The notes below the pieces were generated by a model. The model was not told the origin of the DNA. It did not search any database and saw only the letters and a program-made list of their open reading frames with translations. This document shows, piece by piece, positions 6,753 through 13,771 of a stretch of DNA of 17,664 nt. The translations under genes were made by a program, and so were the position numbers. Within the stretch, counting starts at the first letter, position 1, and every line of letters starts with the position of its first letter. Origin of the DNA: 20CM-2-65-7 sp035943355. Lineage in GTDB: Bacteria > Gemmatimonadota > Gemmatimonadetes > Gemmatimonadales > GWC2-71-9. The stretch covers positions 1-17,664 of the forward strand of contig DASZCG010000035.1 of the NCBI GenBank assembly GCA_035943355.1. Reading direction: 5' to 3'.

Positions 6753-8006
6753 TCATTGTCCCAGTTCGCCATACCCGGACTGGCGGGATTCCCAAGCGAC
6801 CCGTAACGCAATTCCGACGCCAATCGAGCACGCGAGCAAGAACGATCCGCCGTACGAGAAAAACGGCAGCGGAATACCGGTGATCGGCATCAGGTTGACC
6901 GTCATTCCGACGTTCTCGAAGATGTGCGTAAAGTAGAGGCCCGCGATTCCGAACACGCACAAGCTGGAGAACGGGTCGGTCGCCCGCCGCGCGATGCGCA
7001 GCATGGCAAACAGCAGCCACCCGAACAGCGCCAGCGCGACCAGCACGCCCACGAAACCCAGCTCCTCACCGACGATCGAAAAAATGAAGTCGGTATGCTG
7101 GGCCGGGAGGAAGGCGAGCCGTTTCTGCGTGCCCTCGGTGAACCCCTTTCCCAACAGCCCCCCCGACCCGATGGCGACCTTGGACTGGATGACGTGCCAG
7201 CCGGCCGACCGGGGATCGATGTCGGGGTTGAGAAACGCCAGCAGGCGGTTCTGTTGATAGGGCGCCAGGCGGTTCCACATGGGGAGCGCAATCACGCCGC
7301 CCAGCACGTTGAGGCCCATGATGGCGACGCCCTCCCACAAATAGGGGCGCCACCACAGCAACAGGACGGTGAGGACCACAATCCAGACGCCCCAGGCCAC
7401 GGTGGAAACGGCCAGGACGAGTCCGATGACCGGCGACGCGGCGAGGAGGAGTAGCGACGGCTTCGTGCCCGCCCAGAACAACATGAAGAAGAGGATCGCC
7501 ACGAAGACGATCGCCGACCCCAGATCGGGCTGCTTGAGCACCAGCAGACAGGGCAGTGCCGTGATCGCCGCTGGGGGCATCAGGTCGCCCAGGGTTGACG
7601 GCGCCTCGCGCCGTCCGGCGAGCCAGCGCGCCAGCATCAGGATGACGGCCAGCTTTGCCAGCTCGGCCGGCTGGCCAAAGCGATGCCCGCCGATCGCCAG
7701 CCACGACTTGGATCCGGCGGCCGTGCCCGCGCCGGTACCGACGGCGAGCGTCAGGAGCAGGAGCACGACCGTGATCGCATACGCGAATGGTGTGGCCCAT
7801 TCGAGCATGCGTGGCGACGTCCGGAACAACAGCCCGATCACAACCACGCAGAGTCCCAGCCAGACCAGCTGCCGGTGCCAGATCGTCGCGACGAACGTGG
7901 GCACGTCGGTTTGCCCGGCGGAGTACAGCGTCGCCAGCCCGTAGAGAGCCAGCGCGCTCACCGACACAACGAGCGACTTATCGAGTTGGCGGACGCGGGA
8001 GAGCAC
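6753..8006 (-). CDS. rodA: RodA, SEDS-family peptidoglycan glycosyltransferase
   Basis: RodA polymerises lipid II glycan chains in the elongation complex and works with PBP2 in the inner membrane. The 417-residue protein is highly hydrophobic with about ten membrane helices. SEDS landmarks are GQPAELAKLAVILMLA, KQPDLGSA, GWHVIQSKVAIGSGG then LLGKGFTEGTQ, LPAQHTDFIFSIVGEELGF and GIPLPFFSYGGS. The start is placed at GTG 8006-8004 (LSRVRQLDKSL before the first helix), 29 bases inside the mrdA 3' end; the frame upstream of it is arginine/serine-rich shadow sequence. No strong Shine-Dalgarno is seen, so coupling with mrdA is likely. FtsW is less likely because the gene follows mreBCD-mrdA. Confidence 0.95.
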   Translation of the reverse strand: MLSRVRQLDKSLVVSVSALALYGLATLYSAGQTDVPTFVATIWHRQLVWLGLCVVVIGLLFRTSPRMLEWATPFAYAITVVLLLLTLAVGTGAGTAAGSKSWLAIGGHRFGQPAELAKLAVILMLARWLAGRREAPSTLGDLMPPAAITALPCLLVLKQPDLGSAIVFVAILFFMLFWAGTKPSLLLLAASPVIGLVLAVSTVAWGVWIVVLTVLLLWWRPYLWEGVAIMGLNVLGGVIALPMWNRLAPYQQNRLLAFLNPDIDPRSAGWHVIQSKVAIGSGGLLGKGFTEGTQKRLAFLPAQHTDFIFSIVGEELGFVGVLVALALFGWLLFAMLRIARRATDPFSSLCVFGIAGLYFTHIFENVGMTVNLMPITGIPLPFFSYGGSFLLACSIGVGIALRVAWESRQSGYGELGQ

Positions 8007-9861
8007 TGTCGCCCGGAATGGGAGGTCGTGGCAGCGTGTCCTGCAACGGTGGAAGCTGGAACGGTTGCGGCGCGGAATCGGTGGGCACGTCGACGCGGAT
8101 ATTTTGGAAGCGCGTGTCCTCGATACCGAGATAGTGCGCGATGGTGCGTGCGACGAGCGGCGCCACCGCCGTACCGTGATGGGCGAATTCGATAATTGCA
8201 CCCACGACGATTTCCGGCTTGTCCGCGGGCGCGAAGCCGATGAACCAGCCGTGATCGGGGCCGTGTGAGTTCTGGGCTGTTCCGGTTTTGCCGGCGATGG
8301 TCAGCGCCGCCAGTCGTGATCCGCGCGCGGTTCCCTGCTCCACGACGGCGATCATCGCGCGCCGCAGCCATGCGATCTGATCCGCCGTCAGATCGAGCGA
8401 CGTATTCGCGTTGTTGGTCCGCGCCTGCCGCACGACGAAGGGCGTGCGCAGCCGCCCGTCACTCGCGAGCTGCTGGTACAGCCGGACCATCTGCACGAGG
8501 GTCTGCGCATTCTCGCCCTGGCCAATCGCCAGGTTCAGGGCGACCGCCGACGTCCAGCGCCGCGGTCCGTACAGACGATCGTAGTACTCGGGTCCCGTGG
8601 GAAACTCGGAGGGAAGCTCTCCCGGGAGATCGATCCCGGTCCGGCCGCGGAATCCCCACGCGTTGCCGTCCTCGAGCAGTGACGTCACGCCGAGTTTGAT
8701 GCCCAGCTGATAGAAGTAGACGTCGCAGCTCTGCGCGATGGCTTCGGTGAGCGTGAGATCGCCGTGCCCGCGGGCGTTCCAACACCGGAAATAGCGGTTG
8801 CCGTACTGCAGTCCCCCGCGGCACGGAATGGGCATGTGACTGCGCGGACCCACGATGCCGCGCTTCAGCGCCATCGCCGCGATCGCCAGCTTCCACGTCG
8901 ACCCGGGGGGATAGCGCGCCTGGATGGCGCGATCGAGCAGCGGGTGCGCCGGGCTCTCGCTCAGCGCGCGCCAGTACGGCGCAGAGACACCGCCCACGAA
9001 CGCGTTGGGGTCGAAGGTCGGCGCGCTGAAGAGGGCCAGCACCTCGCCGGTGTTGGGATTGAGCGCGATGACCGCGCCGCGCTGACCCGCGGGGAATATC
9101 TTCGAGATGAATTGCTGCAAACCGAGATCGATGGTCGTGTGGAGGTCGGTGCCCGGCACCGGATTGAGGTTGGCGGCCGCCTCCGCGTCGCGCACCATCT
9201 GACCTTTCGCGCTCACCTCGACGAACCGCACGCCTTCCGACCCGCGCAGCGAGTCGTCGTACTCGCGCTCCAGTCCATCCTTGCCGACGAGCCCGCCGAG
9301 CCGGACCATCGCGTAGCGCTGCGTCGCGCGCTCGCCTTCGGTCACTTCACCGACGTAGCCAACGAGATGCGCCACCACCCCGGTATCGGGATACCAGCGC
9401 TTCGGCTCGGCCTGAATCAGCAAGCCCGGAATCGCGACGCGTCGTTCTTCGAGCGCGGAGACGACTTTGAATGGTGCATCGCCCAGCACGAGCGCCGGCT
9501 GGTATGGCGCGCGACGCGCGCGCTGAATGACACGCTCGATATCCGCGCTGTCGATATTCGCGATCGACGCGATACGCGCGAGCGTCGATCGCAGATTCAC
9601 TTCGGGAGCGGGCAGCAGCGACACGGTGTACCCCGGGACGTTTTCCGCGAGCACGCGCCCGTTGCGGTCGTAGATGAGCCCGCGCGGCGCGGGAAGCGGG
9701 ATCGGCCGCAGGCGGTTGGTCTCCGATTGGAGCTGATACTTGCCGTGACCGAGGATCTGGGTACGGAAGAACGACAACACGAGCAGGGCGAGCACGCCCC
9801 AGACCGCGAGCCGCGCCAGACCGACACGGCGATCGAGCAGATAGGGATGAAACGAGGTCAT
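7978..9861 (-). CDS. mrdA: Penicillin-binding protein 2 (transpeptidase of the elongation complex)
   Basis: This class B PBP cross-links peptidoglycan during side-wall growth and partners RodA. The 627-residue protein has a short cytoplasmic N-terminus, one membrane helix (about residues 16-32), the pedestal-domain opening PRGLIYDRNGRVLAENVPG (59 onward), and the transpeptidase domain with SxxK (Ser321-Thr-Trp-Lys324), SxD (Ser378-Cys-Asp380) and KTG (525-527). The last roughly 40 residues form a proline-rich periplasmic tail containing VPTDSAP, a peptide also present at the end of MreC. The ATG 9861 shares ATGA with the mreD stop, and GGAG lies 6 bases upstream. Its 3' end overlaps rodA. Confidence 0.96.
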   Translation of the reverse strand: MTSFHPYLLDRRVGLARLAVWGVLALLVLSFFRTQILGHGKYQLQSETNRLRPIPLPAPRGLIYDRNGRVLAENVPGYTVSLLPAPEVNLRSTLARIASIANIDSADIERVIQRARRAPYQPALVLGDAPFKVVSALEERRVAIPGLLIQAEPKRWYPDTGVVAHLVGYVGEVTEGERATQRYAMVRLGGLVGKDGLEREYDDSLRGSEGVRFVEVSAKGQMVRDAEAAANLNPVPGTDLHTTIDLGLQQFISKIFPAGQRGAVIALNPNTGEVLALFSAPTFDPNAFVGGVSAPYWRALSESPAHPLLDRAIQARYPPGSTWKLAIAAMALKRGIVGPRSHMPIPCRGGLQYGNRYFRCWNARGHGDLTLTEAIAQSCDVYFYQLGIKLGVTSLLEDGNAWGFRGRTGIDLPGELPSEFPTGPEYYDRLYGPRRWTSAVALNLAIGQGENAQTLVQMVRLYQQLASDGRLRTPFVVRQARTNNANTSLDLTADQIAWLRRAMIAVVEQGTARGSRLAALTIAGKTGTAQNSHGPDHGWFIGFAPADKPEIVVGAIIEFAHHGTAVAPLVARTIAHYLGIEDTRFQNIRVDVPTDSAPQPFQLPPLQDTLPRPPIPGDSALPRPPTR

Positions 9862-10358
9862 GCCATGCTCCGCCGATACGGTGTCAGCCAGCCGCGGAAG
9901 GACCACAGGACCACGACACCCACCAGCGCTGTCGACAACCCCTGCAGCGGCGACCACACGAGCAGCTCCCACGCGACCTGCGTGCTTTGCAGCCGGCCTG
10001 AGACGAGGAGCACGATGAGATTTCTGATCCAGGTTCCGGCAAAGAACACGCAGGCCCGCACGAACACGTGCTCGGCAAAAAAGACGGCCTTCGAGCGCGA
10101 GGCGAGGAATCCGACGACGGTGTGCGCCAGCGCGCCGGCGCCGAAACTCGCGGGTGTGAGGGCATCGCGCAGCAGACCGACGATGAAGCCCACGGCTGCG
10201 CTGCGCCCCGGCTCGGCACGAATCGCGTAGATGAGCAGCGCGAGCAGCAGGAAGTCCGGCGCCACGCGGTCACCGCCCAAGCGGCTGCGAACCGTGAACT
10301 GCAGCAACACGAGCAGCGTCATGATGACTGGATAGCGGTAGCGGTCCGTGCGTCTCAT
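9858..10358 (-). CDS. mreD: Rod shape-determining protein MreD
   Basis: MreD is a small inner-membrane protein of the elongation complex. The 166-residue product is strongly hydrophobic with about five membrane segments. Its sequence is weakly conserved as usual for MreD, but the pattern APDFLLLALLIYAIRAEPGRSA, then GFIVGLLRDALTPASFGAGAL, resembles the family. The identification rests largely on its position between mreC and mrdA. It overlaps mreC and mrdA by ATGA at each end. A GAGG about 10 bases before the ATG (inside mreC) may serve as ribosome binding site. Confidence 0.92.
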   Translation of the reverse strand: MRRTDRYRYPVIMTLLVLLQFTVRSRLGGDRVAPDFLLLALLIYAIRAEPGRSAAVGFIVGLLRDALTPASFGAGALAHTVVGFLASRSKAVFFAEHVFVRACVFFAGTWIRNLIVLLVSGRLQSTQVAWELLVWSPLQGLSTALVGVVVLWSFRGWLTPYRRSMA

Positions 10359-11233
10359 CGCAGCGGCGCCTCATTGGGCGGAGCACTGTCCGTCGGGACA
10401 GTGAACGCATTACGCAAATCGGACCCGGTCGGGCGCGGCGCGGTCAGAATCATCACGTGTGAAAGGGCGGCCGGATGAACCACGGGCCGCACCAGGTAGG
10501 TTCTGCCCCATCCCTTCTCTTCGCCCGCAGGCCCGACCACGACGCCGATCGGGATGCCACGCGGAAAGATCCCGCCCAGTCCCGAGGTCACGATCACGGT
10601 CCCGGCCGACACCTGCTGGCGATACAGCACCCCCTGCAGCTCGAGCAGCCAGACGCGCGGGCCATCGGCCCCATGGGGTGCCGCGATGCCCACGACGCTG
10701 CCGTCGCTGGCGATCGCGCTGGCGCGAAATTCGGGGTGGGCCCAGCTCAGGACTACGCTGGTGTGCTCGTCCACCGTCGCGACCAGTCCCACCAGCCCTT
10801 CGGGACTGACGACCGCCGACAGCGGCCGCACGCCCTCTTTCTTGCCGGCCGAAACGACGAAACTGAGCGGGTTTGTCGGCTCGGGCTGGTGCAGGATTTC
10901 GGCCGGGATATAGCCGCTGCCCAGACGCGTGCTGAGGCCGAGCAGGCTGCGGAGCCGGGCATTCTCGCTGCGCAGCTCCGGGAGGAAGGTCGCGGCCAGG
11001 GCGACCGAATCACGCTGCGACACGACGGCATCGTAGCGGGCACGCGCGGCCGCGAGCAGCTCCGTTTGTCGCTGCAGAAACAGGAAGGGCGCGAGCACGC
11101 TCTGCCGCAGTCCCTGGGCAAGCGGGTCGCGCCATTGGTCGGGGAGACTCAGCGCGGCAATCGACAGTCCCACGCAGGCGATGAAGAGCAGCGTGTCCGC
11201 GCGCGAAGCGTAGCGATCTGTGCCGATCGCCAT
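10355..11233 (-). CDS. mreC: Rod shape-determining protein MreC
   Basis: MreC is a bitopic inner-membrane protein whose periplasmic part activates PBP2/RodA. The 292-residue product has one N-terminal membrane helix (about residues 14-31), a coiled-coil-like segment (about 50-100, QTELLAAARARYDAVVSQRDS onward, ending RSENARLRSLLGL), and the beta-domain with SAGKKEGVRPLSAVVSPEGLVG and TSGLGGIFPRGIPIG, typical of MreC. The C-terminus ends in VPTDSAPPNEAPLR, an unstructured tail. The ATG 11233 lies 4 bases after the mreB TAG; no clear Shine-Dalgarno is visible. The mreD start overlaps its stop. Confidence 0.95.
   Translation of the reverse strand: MAIGTDRYASRADTLLFIACVGLSIAALSLPDQWRDPLAQGLRQSVLAPFLFLQRQTELLAAARARYDAVVSQRDSVALAATFLPELRSENARLRSLLGLSTRLGSGYIPAEILHQPEPTNPLSFVVSAGKKEGVRPLSAVVSPEGLVGLVATVDEHTSVVLSWAHPEFRASAIASDGSVVGIAAPHGADGPRVWLLELQGVLYRQQVSAGTVIVTSGLGGIFPRGIPIGVVVGPAGEEKGWGRTYLVRPVVHPAALSHVMILTAPRPTGSDLRNAFTVPTDSAPPNEAPLR
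10384..10403 (-). other. Perfect 8-bp hairpin near the end of mreC
   Basis: CACTGTCC and GGACAGTG flank a four-base loop, giving a perfect 8-bp stem in the mreC coding sequence about 30 bases before its stop. No U tract follows, so it does not look like an intrinsic terminator. It could modulate mRNA stability or mreD translation, or be chance. It coincides with the codons for VPTDSAP. Confidence 0.5.
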
Positions 11234-11237
11234 ACGG

Positions 11238-12254
11238 CTAAGTGGTCAGGACGTTGCGGTACTTCTCGGGAGCGTCGAGGATCCGCCCCGCCCCACGCAC
11301 CACACAGGTCATGGGGTCCTCGTCCAGGTGAATCGGCAACCCGGTCTCCTGCTGCAGCAGGAGGTCGAGCCCGCGGATCAGCGCGCCGCCGCCGGTCATG
11401 ACGATGCCGCGGTCGACGATATCTGACGCGAGCTCGGGCGGCGTAATTTCCAGGGCGCGCCGCACCGCGTCCACGATTTGCTGAATGGGTTCCTGTACCG
11501 CTTCGCGAATTTCACTCGAGTGCACGCGCACGATCTTGGGAATGCCGGACACGAGGTCGCGGCCTTTGACTTCCATCTCACGCTCTTCACCGATCGGCGC
11601 CGCGGAGCCGATTTGAATCTTGATCTGCTCCGCCGTCGGCTCGCCGATCAGCAGGTTGTAGTTCTTGCGCATGAACTGCACGATCGCCTGATCGAGCTCG
11701 TCGCCACCGGTACGGATCGACGTGTCGGACACGATTCCCGACAGCGCGATCACCGCGATCTCGGTCGTACCGCCGCCGATGTCGATCACCATGTTGCCGG
11801 TCGGTGTCTCGACCGGCAGTCCGACGCCGATCGCGGCGGCCATCGGCTCGGCCACCATGTAGACTTCCTTCGCGCCCGCCGACTGCGCCGAGTCGCGCAC
11901 CGCGCGCTTCTCCACCTCGGTGATCCCGCTCGGCACACAGACGATGACTTTGGGACGCACGCGGAACAGATGGCGATCGATGATCGTCTTGAGGAAGAAG
12001 CGCAGCATCTTTTCGGTGACGTCAAAGTCGGCGATGACGCCGTCCTTCAGCGGCCGGACGGCGAGGACACCGTCGGGCGTGCGGCCGAGCATGCGCTTCG
12101 CTTCGAGGCCGATGCCTTTGACTTTGCCGGTGGCTTTTTCAATCGCGACGACGGAGGGCTCGTTGAGCACGATCCCTTCGCCGCGAACGTAGACGAGTGT
12201 GTTGGCGGTACCAAGATCAACGGCGATTTCGTTCGCCGGGCTCCAGGCACCCAT
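11238..12254 (-). CDS. mreB: Rod shape-determining protein MreB (bacterial actin)
   Basis: MreB is an actin-like ATPase that forms membrane filaments and orients the elongation complex. The 338-residue protein matches family length. The phosphate-1 motif is AVDLGTANTLVYVRG (from residue 12), phosphate-2 is VIDIGGGTTEIAVI, and the adenosine motif is GIVMTGGGALIRGL. The conserved VCVPSGITEVEKRAVRDSA and VYMVAEPMAAAIG blocks are intact. The start is ATG 12254 (MGAWSPANEIAVDLG). It has no strong Shine-Dalgarno, but upstream in-frame sequence does not look like MreB. It is the first gene of the leftward operon and probably has its own promoter about 65 bases upstream. Confidence 0.97.
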   Translation of the reverse strand: MGAWSPANEIAVDLGTANTLVYVRGEGIVLNEPSVVAIEKATGKVKGIGLEAKRMLGRTPDGVLAVRPLKDGVIADFDVTEKMLRFFLKTIIDRHLFRVRPKVIVCVPSGITEVEKRAVRDSAQSAGAKEVYMVAEPMAAAIGVGLPVETPTGNMVIDIGGGTTEIAVIALSGIVSDTSIRTGGDELDQAIVQFMRKNYNLLIGEPTAEQIKIQIGSAAPIGEEREMEVKGRDLVSGIPKIVRVHSSEIREAVQEPIQQIVDAVRRALEITPPELASDIVDRGIVMTGGGALIRGLDLLLQQETGLPIHLDEDPMTCVVRGAGRILDAPEKYRNVLTT

Positions 12255-12324
12255 TCTTAGATTCAGCCAGCTTGGCGGCACGTGATCGTCGGTAAAAGAG
12301 TTTGGCGGGCCAGCGAACGCGCAC

Positions 12325-12353
12325 AAGGTAATGAAATGCGTAACCCCAAGCAA
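12325..12353 (-). promoter_or_regulatory. Candidate promoter of the mreB operon
   Basis: On the minus strand TTGCTT (12353-12348), a 17-base spacer and TACCTT (12330-12325) resemble -35 and -10 boxes. TACCTTGT also partly fits the TAnnTTTG element described for Bacteroidota. The expected start near 12318 would give a leader of about 64 bases before the mreB ATG. Assignment is by eye. Confidence 0.4.
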
Positions 12354-12371
12354 GGATGAAGCTTGACAAGC
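12347..12371. promoter_or_regulatory. Three CAAGC/GCTTG half-sites between divergent promoters (possible operator)
   Basis: CAAGC at 12347-12351, GCTTG at 12361-12365 and CAAGC at 12367-12371 form two inverted pairs; the second is the near-perfect palindrome GCTTGACAAGC. They overlap the -35 boxes of both divergent promoter candidates, where a shared regulator could bind. The sites are short, so chance cannot be excluded. Confidence 0.3.
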
Positions 12372-12392
12372 CCATTTCGGTCCGGCTAGCGT
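12363..12392 (+). promoter_or_regulatory. Candidate promoter of the ferredoxin gene, possibly giving leaderless mRNA
   Basis: A consensus TTGACA (12363-12368) is followed after 18 bases by TAGCGT (12387-12392); TAGCGTTG fits TAnnTTTG at five of its six fixed positions. Transcription would start at about 12399-12400, on the ferredoxin ATG. The bases before that ATG contain no purine-rich Shine-Dalgarno sequence, consistent with leaderless initiation. Confidence 0.45.
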
Positions 12393-12399
12393 TGCGCCC

Positions 12400-12603
12400 A
12401 TGCGTCGCGTGACGCCGGACACAATTGCGGTCGTAGACCTCGCGGTGTGCGACCGTTGCGGGCTCTGCTTGCCGCTCTGCCCCCCCGAAGCGATTCATTT
12501 GGAACTGAATATCCTCACCGTAAACGAGGCGACCTGCACCGGCTGCGAGAAATGCATCGCGCCCTGCCCGGTCGGCGCCCTGGCGATGGCGGCGTATGCC
12601 TGA
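12400..12603 (+). CDS. 2x[4Fe-4S] ferredoxin, likely electron donor to the adjacent reductase
   Basis: This is a 67-residue bacterial-type ferredoxin. Two complete CX2CX2CX3CP motifs are visible: Cys17/20/23/27 and Cys46/49/52/56, enough for two [4Fe-4S] clusters. There is no signal peptide, so it acts in the cytoplasm. Its TGA lies 8 bases inside the next gene (overlap 12596-12603), so the two proteins should be made together. In Methanosarcina acetivorans a ferredoxin encoded beside geranylgeranyl reductase is known to support its activity, so I infer the same electron-donor role here. The ATG 12400 lacks a Shine-Dalgarno sequence; the mRNA may be leaderless. It is divergent from mreB. Confidence 0.92.
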   Translation: MRRVTPDTIAVVDLAVCDRCGLCLPLCPPEAIHLELNILTVNEATCTGCEKCIAPCPVGALAMAAYA

Positions 12604-13771
12604 CGTCGACGTCCTGGTCGTCGGCGCCGGCCCCGCAGGAGCGGTCGCGGCGTGGCAGGCAAAGCAGGCGGCGCCCGAGCTGGACGTCGTGTTGCTGGAG
12701 CGCGACAGCGCAGTCGGGGTACCGGTGCGCTGCGCCGAAGGCGTCGGCGACGCCGGTCTGCGGGAGTTCGCCAATCCCGATGGTGCCGACTGGGTTTCCC
12801 GCCGGATCACGGACGTCATCTTCGAAGCGCCTGACGACACGCAGGTCGTGCTGGCCCACTCAGGGTTGGGCTGGGTCCTCGACCGCACACGGTTCGACGC
12901 ATTTCTCGCGGCGCAGGCGGCGGCGGAGGGAGCCGCGGTACTGGTCGGTGCCGAGGCGACCGCGATGGCGCGCAATGGGAATGACCGCTGGCAGGTGCGC
13001 GTGAAGCAGCGCGGGACAGAGGAGATCTACCGAGCCCGTGTCGTCATCGGCGCCGACGGTGTCGAAACCATGGTTGGCCGCTGGGCCGGCCTCGACACGC
13101 GCGTTCCCGCGCGCGACATGGAATCATGCGCGCAGTACGTGCTCCAGGGCATCGATGTCAATCCCGACGCCATTTACCTCCAGTTCAGTGCCGCGATTGC
13201 TCCGGGCGGGTATGCCTGGATTTTTCCCAAGGGCGTCGGCGTGGCGAACGTCGGGTTGGGCCTCGTCGCGTTAAAGACCGATGGCCGCAACGCGCGCGAG
13301 TACCTGGATGCCTGGATCGCGCGGCGGTTTCCGACTGGCGCTCGAACGGGCTACACCGTGGGCGGTGTCATCGTGCACACGACGATCAAGCAGACCTACA
13401 CCGACGGCGTCCTGATCGCGGGCGATGCGGCGCACATGATCAATCCGCTTTCGGGTGGCGGCATCAACAACGCGATGAAGGCCGGCCGGCTTGCGGGATG
13501 CACCGCCGCCGCGGCGATCCGCGAGGGCGACACCAGCGAGCGCCGGCTGTCAGCCTATCACCAGGCGTGGATGGATCTGCTGGGCGAAGATCACCTCAAG
13601 TATTACCGCCTCAAGCAGGCGCTCGAACACATGGACGATGCGTTCTTGAATTCGCTGGCGCGCACCGCCAACAAGGTCGCGCCGGACAAGCGGACCCTGG
13701 GGCGCGTGTTGACGCACGCGATGATCAGGCATCCGCTGCTGATTCCGGTAGTGGCCCGGTTTTTTGTATAG
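12596..13771 (+). CDS. Geranylgeranyl-reductase-family FAD flavoprotein
   Basis: The 391-residue protein belongs to the GGR branch of p-hydroxybenzoate-hydroxylase-like flavoproteins, which saturate isoprenoid double bonds. It shows the FAD-binding VVGAGPAGAVAA (Gly10/12/15), the GGR-type VPVRCAEGV with Cys46, VVIGADGVETMVGRWAG, and GDAAHMINPLSGGGINNAMKAGRLAG, the second FAD motif. The substrate cannot be read from sequence: archaeal-type lipids, menaquinone side chain (as for mycobacterial MenJ), polyprenyl phosphate or a chlorophyll tail are all possible. The overlapping ferredoxin gene points to ferredoxin rather than NADPH as reductant. No membrane helix is obvious; a C-terminal basic/hydrophobic segment (IRHPLLIPVVARFFV) may associate with membrane. 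Its last 47 bases overlap the convergent deacetylase gene. Confidence 0.88.
   Translation: MPDVDVLVVGAGPAGAVAAWQAKQAAPELDVVLLERDSAVGVPVRCAEGVGDAGLREFANPDGADWVSRRITDVIFEAPDDTQVVLAHSGLGWVLDRTRFDAFLAAQAAAEGAAVLVGAEATAMARNGNDRWQVRVKQRGTEEIYRARVVIGADGVETMVGRWAGLDTRVPARDMESCAQYVLQGIDVNPDAIYLQFSAAIAPGGYAWIFPKGVGVANVGLGLVALKTDGRNAREYLDAWIARRFPTGARTGYTVGGVIVHTTIKQTYTDGVLIAGDAAHMINPLSGGGINNAMKAGRLAGCTAAAAIREGDTSERRLSAYHQAWMDLLGEDHLKYYRLKQALEHMDDAFLNSLARTANKVAPDKRTLGRVLTHAMIRHPLLIPVVARFFV

Noticed and set aside
8007..8201. N-terminal extension of rodA in frame upstream of GTG 8006
   Set aside because: It lies in another frame of mrdA, is Ser/Arg/Thr-rich, and has no signal or membrane character. RodA normally begins just before its first helix.
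8764..10230. A 488-codon open frame on the plus strand opposite mrdA and mreD
   Set aside because: Its Arg/His/Ala-rich composition mirrors the opposite-strand genes, and the minus-strand products are unambiguous.
12478..12487. Short C run in the ferredoxin gene as a slippage site
   Set aside because: Only seven C in a row, coding for the conserved Cys-Pro-Pro after the first cluster motif; not unusual at this GC content.
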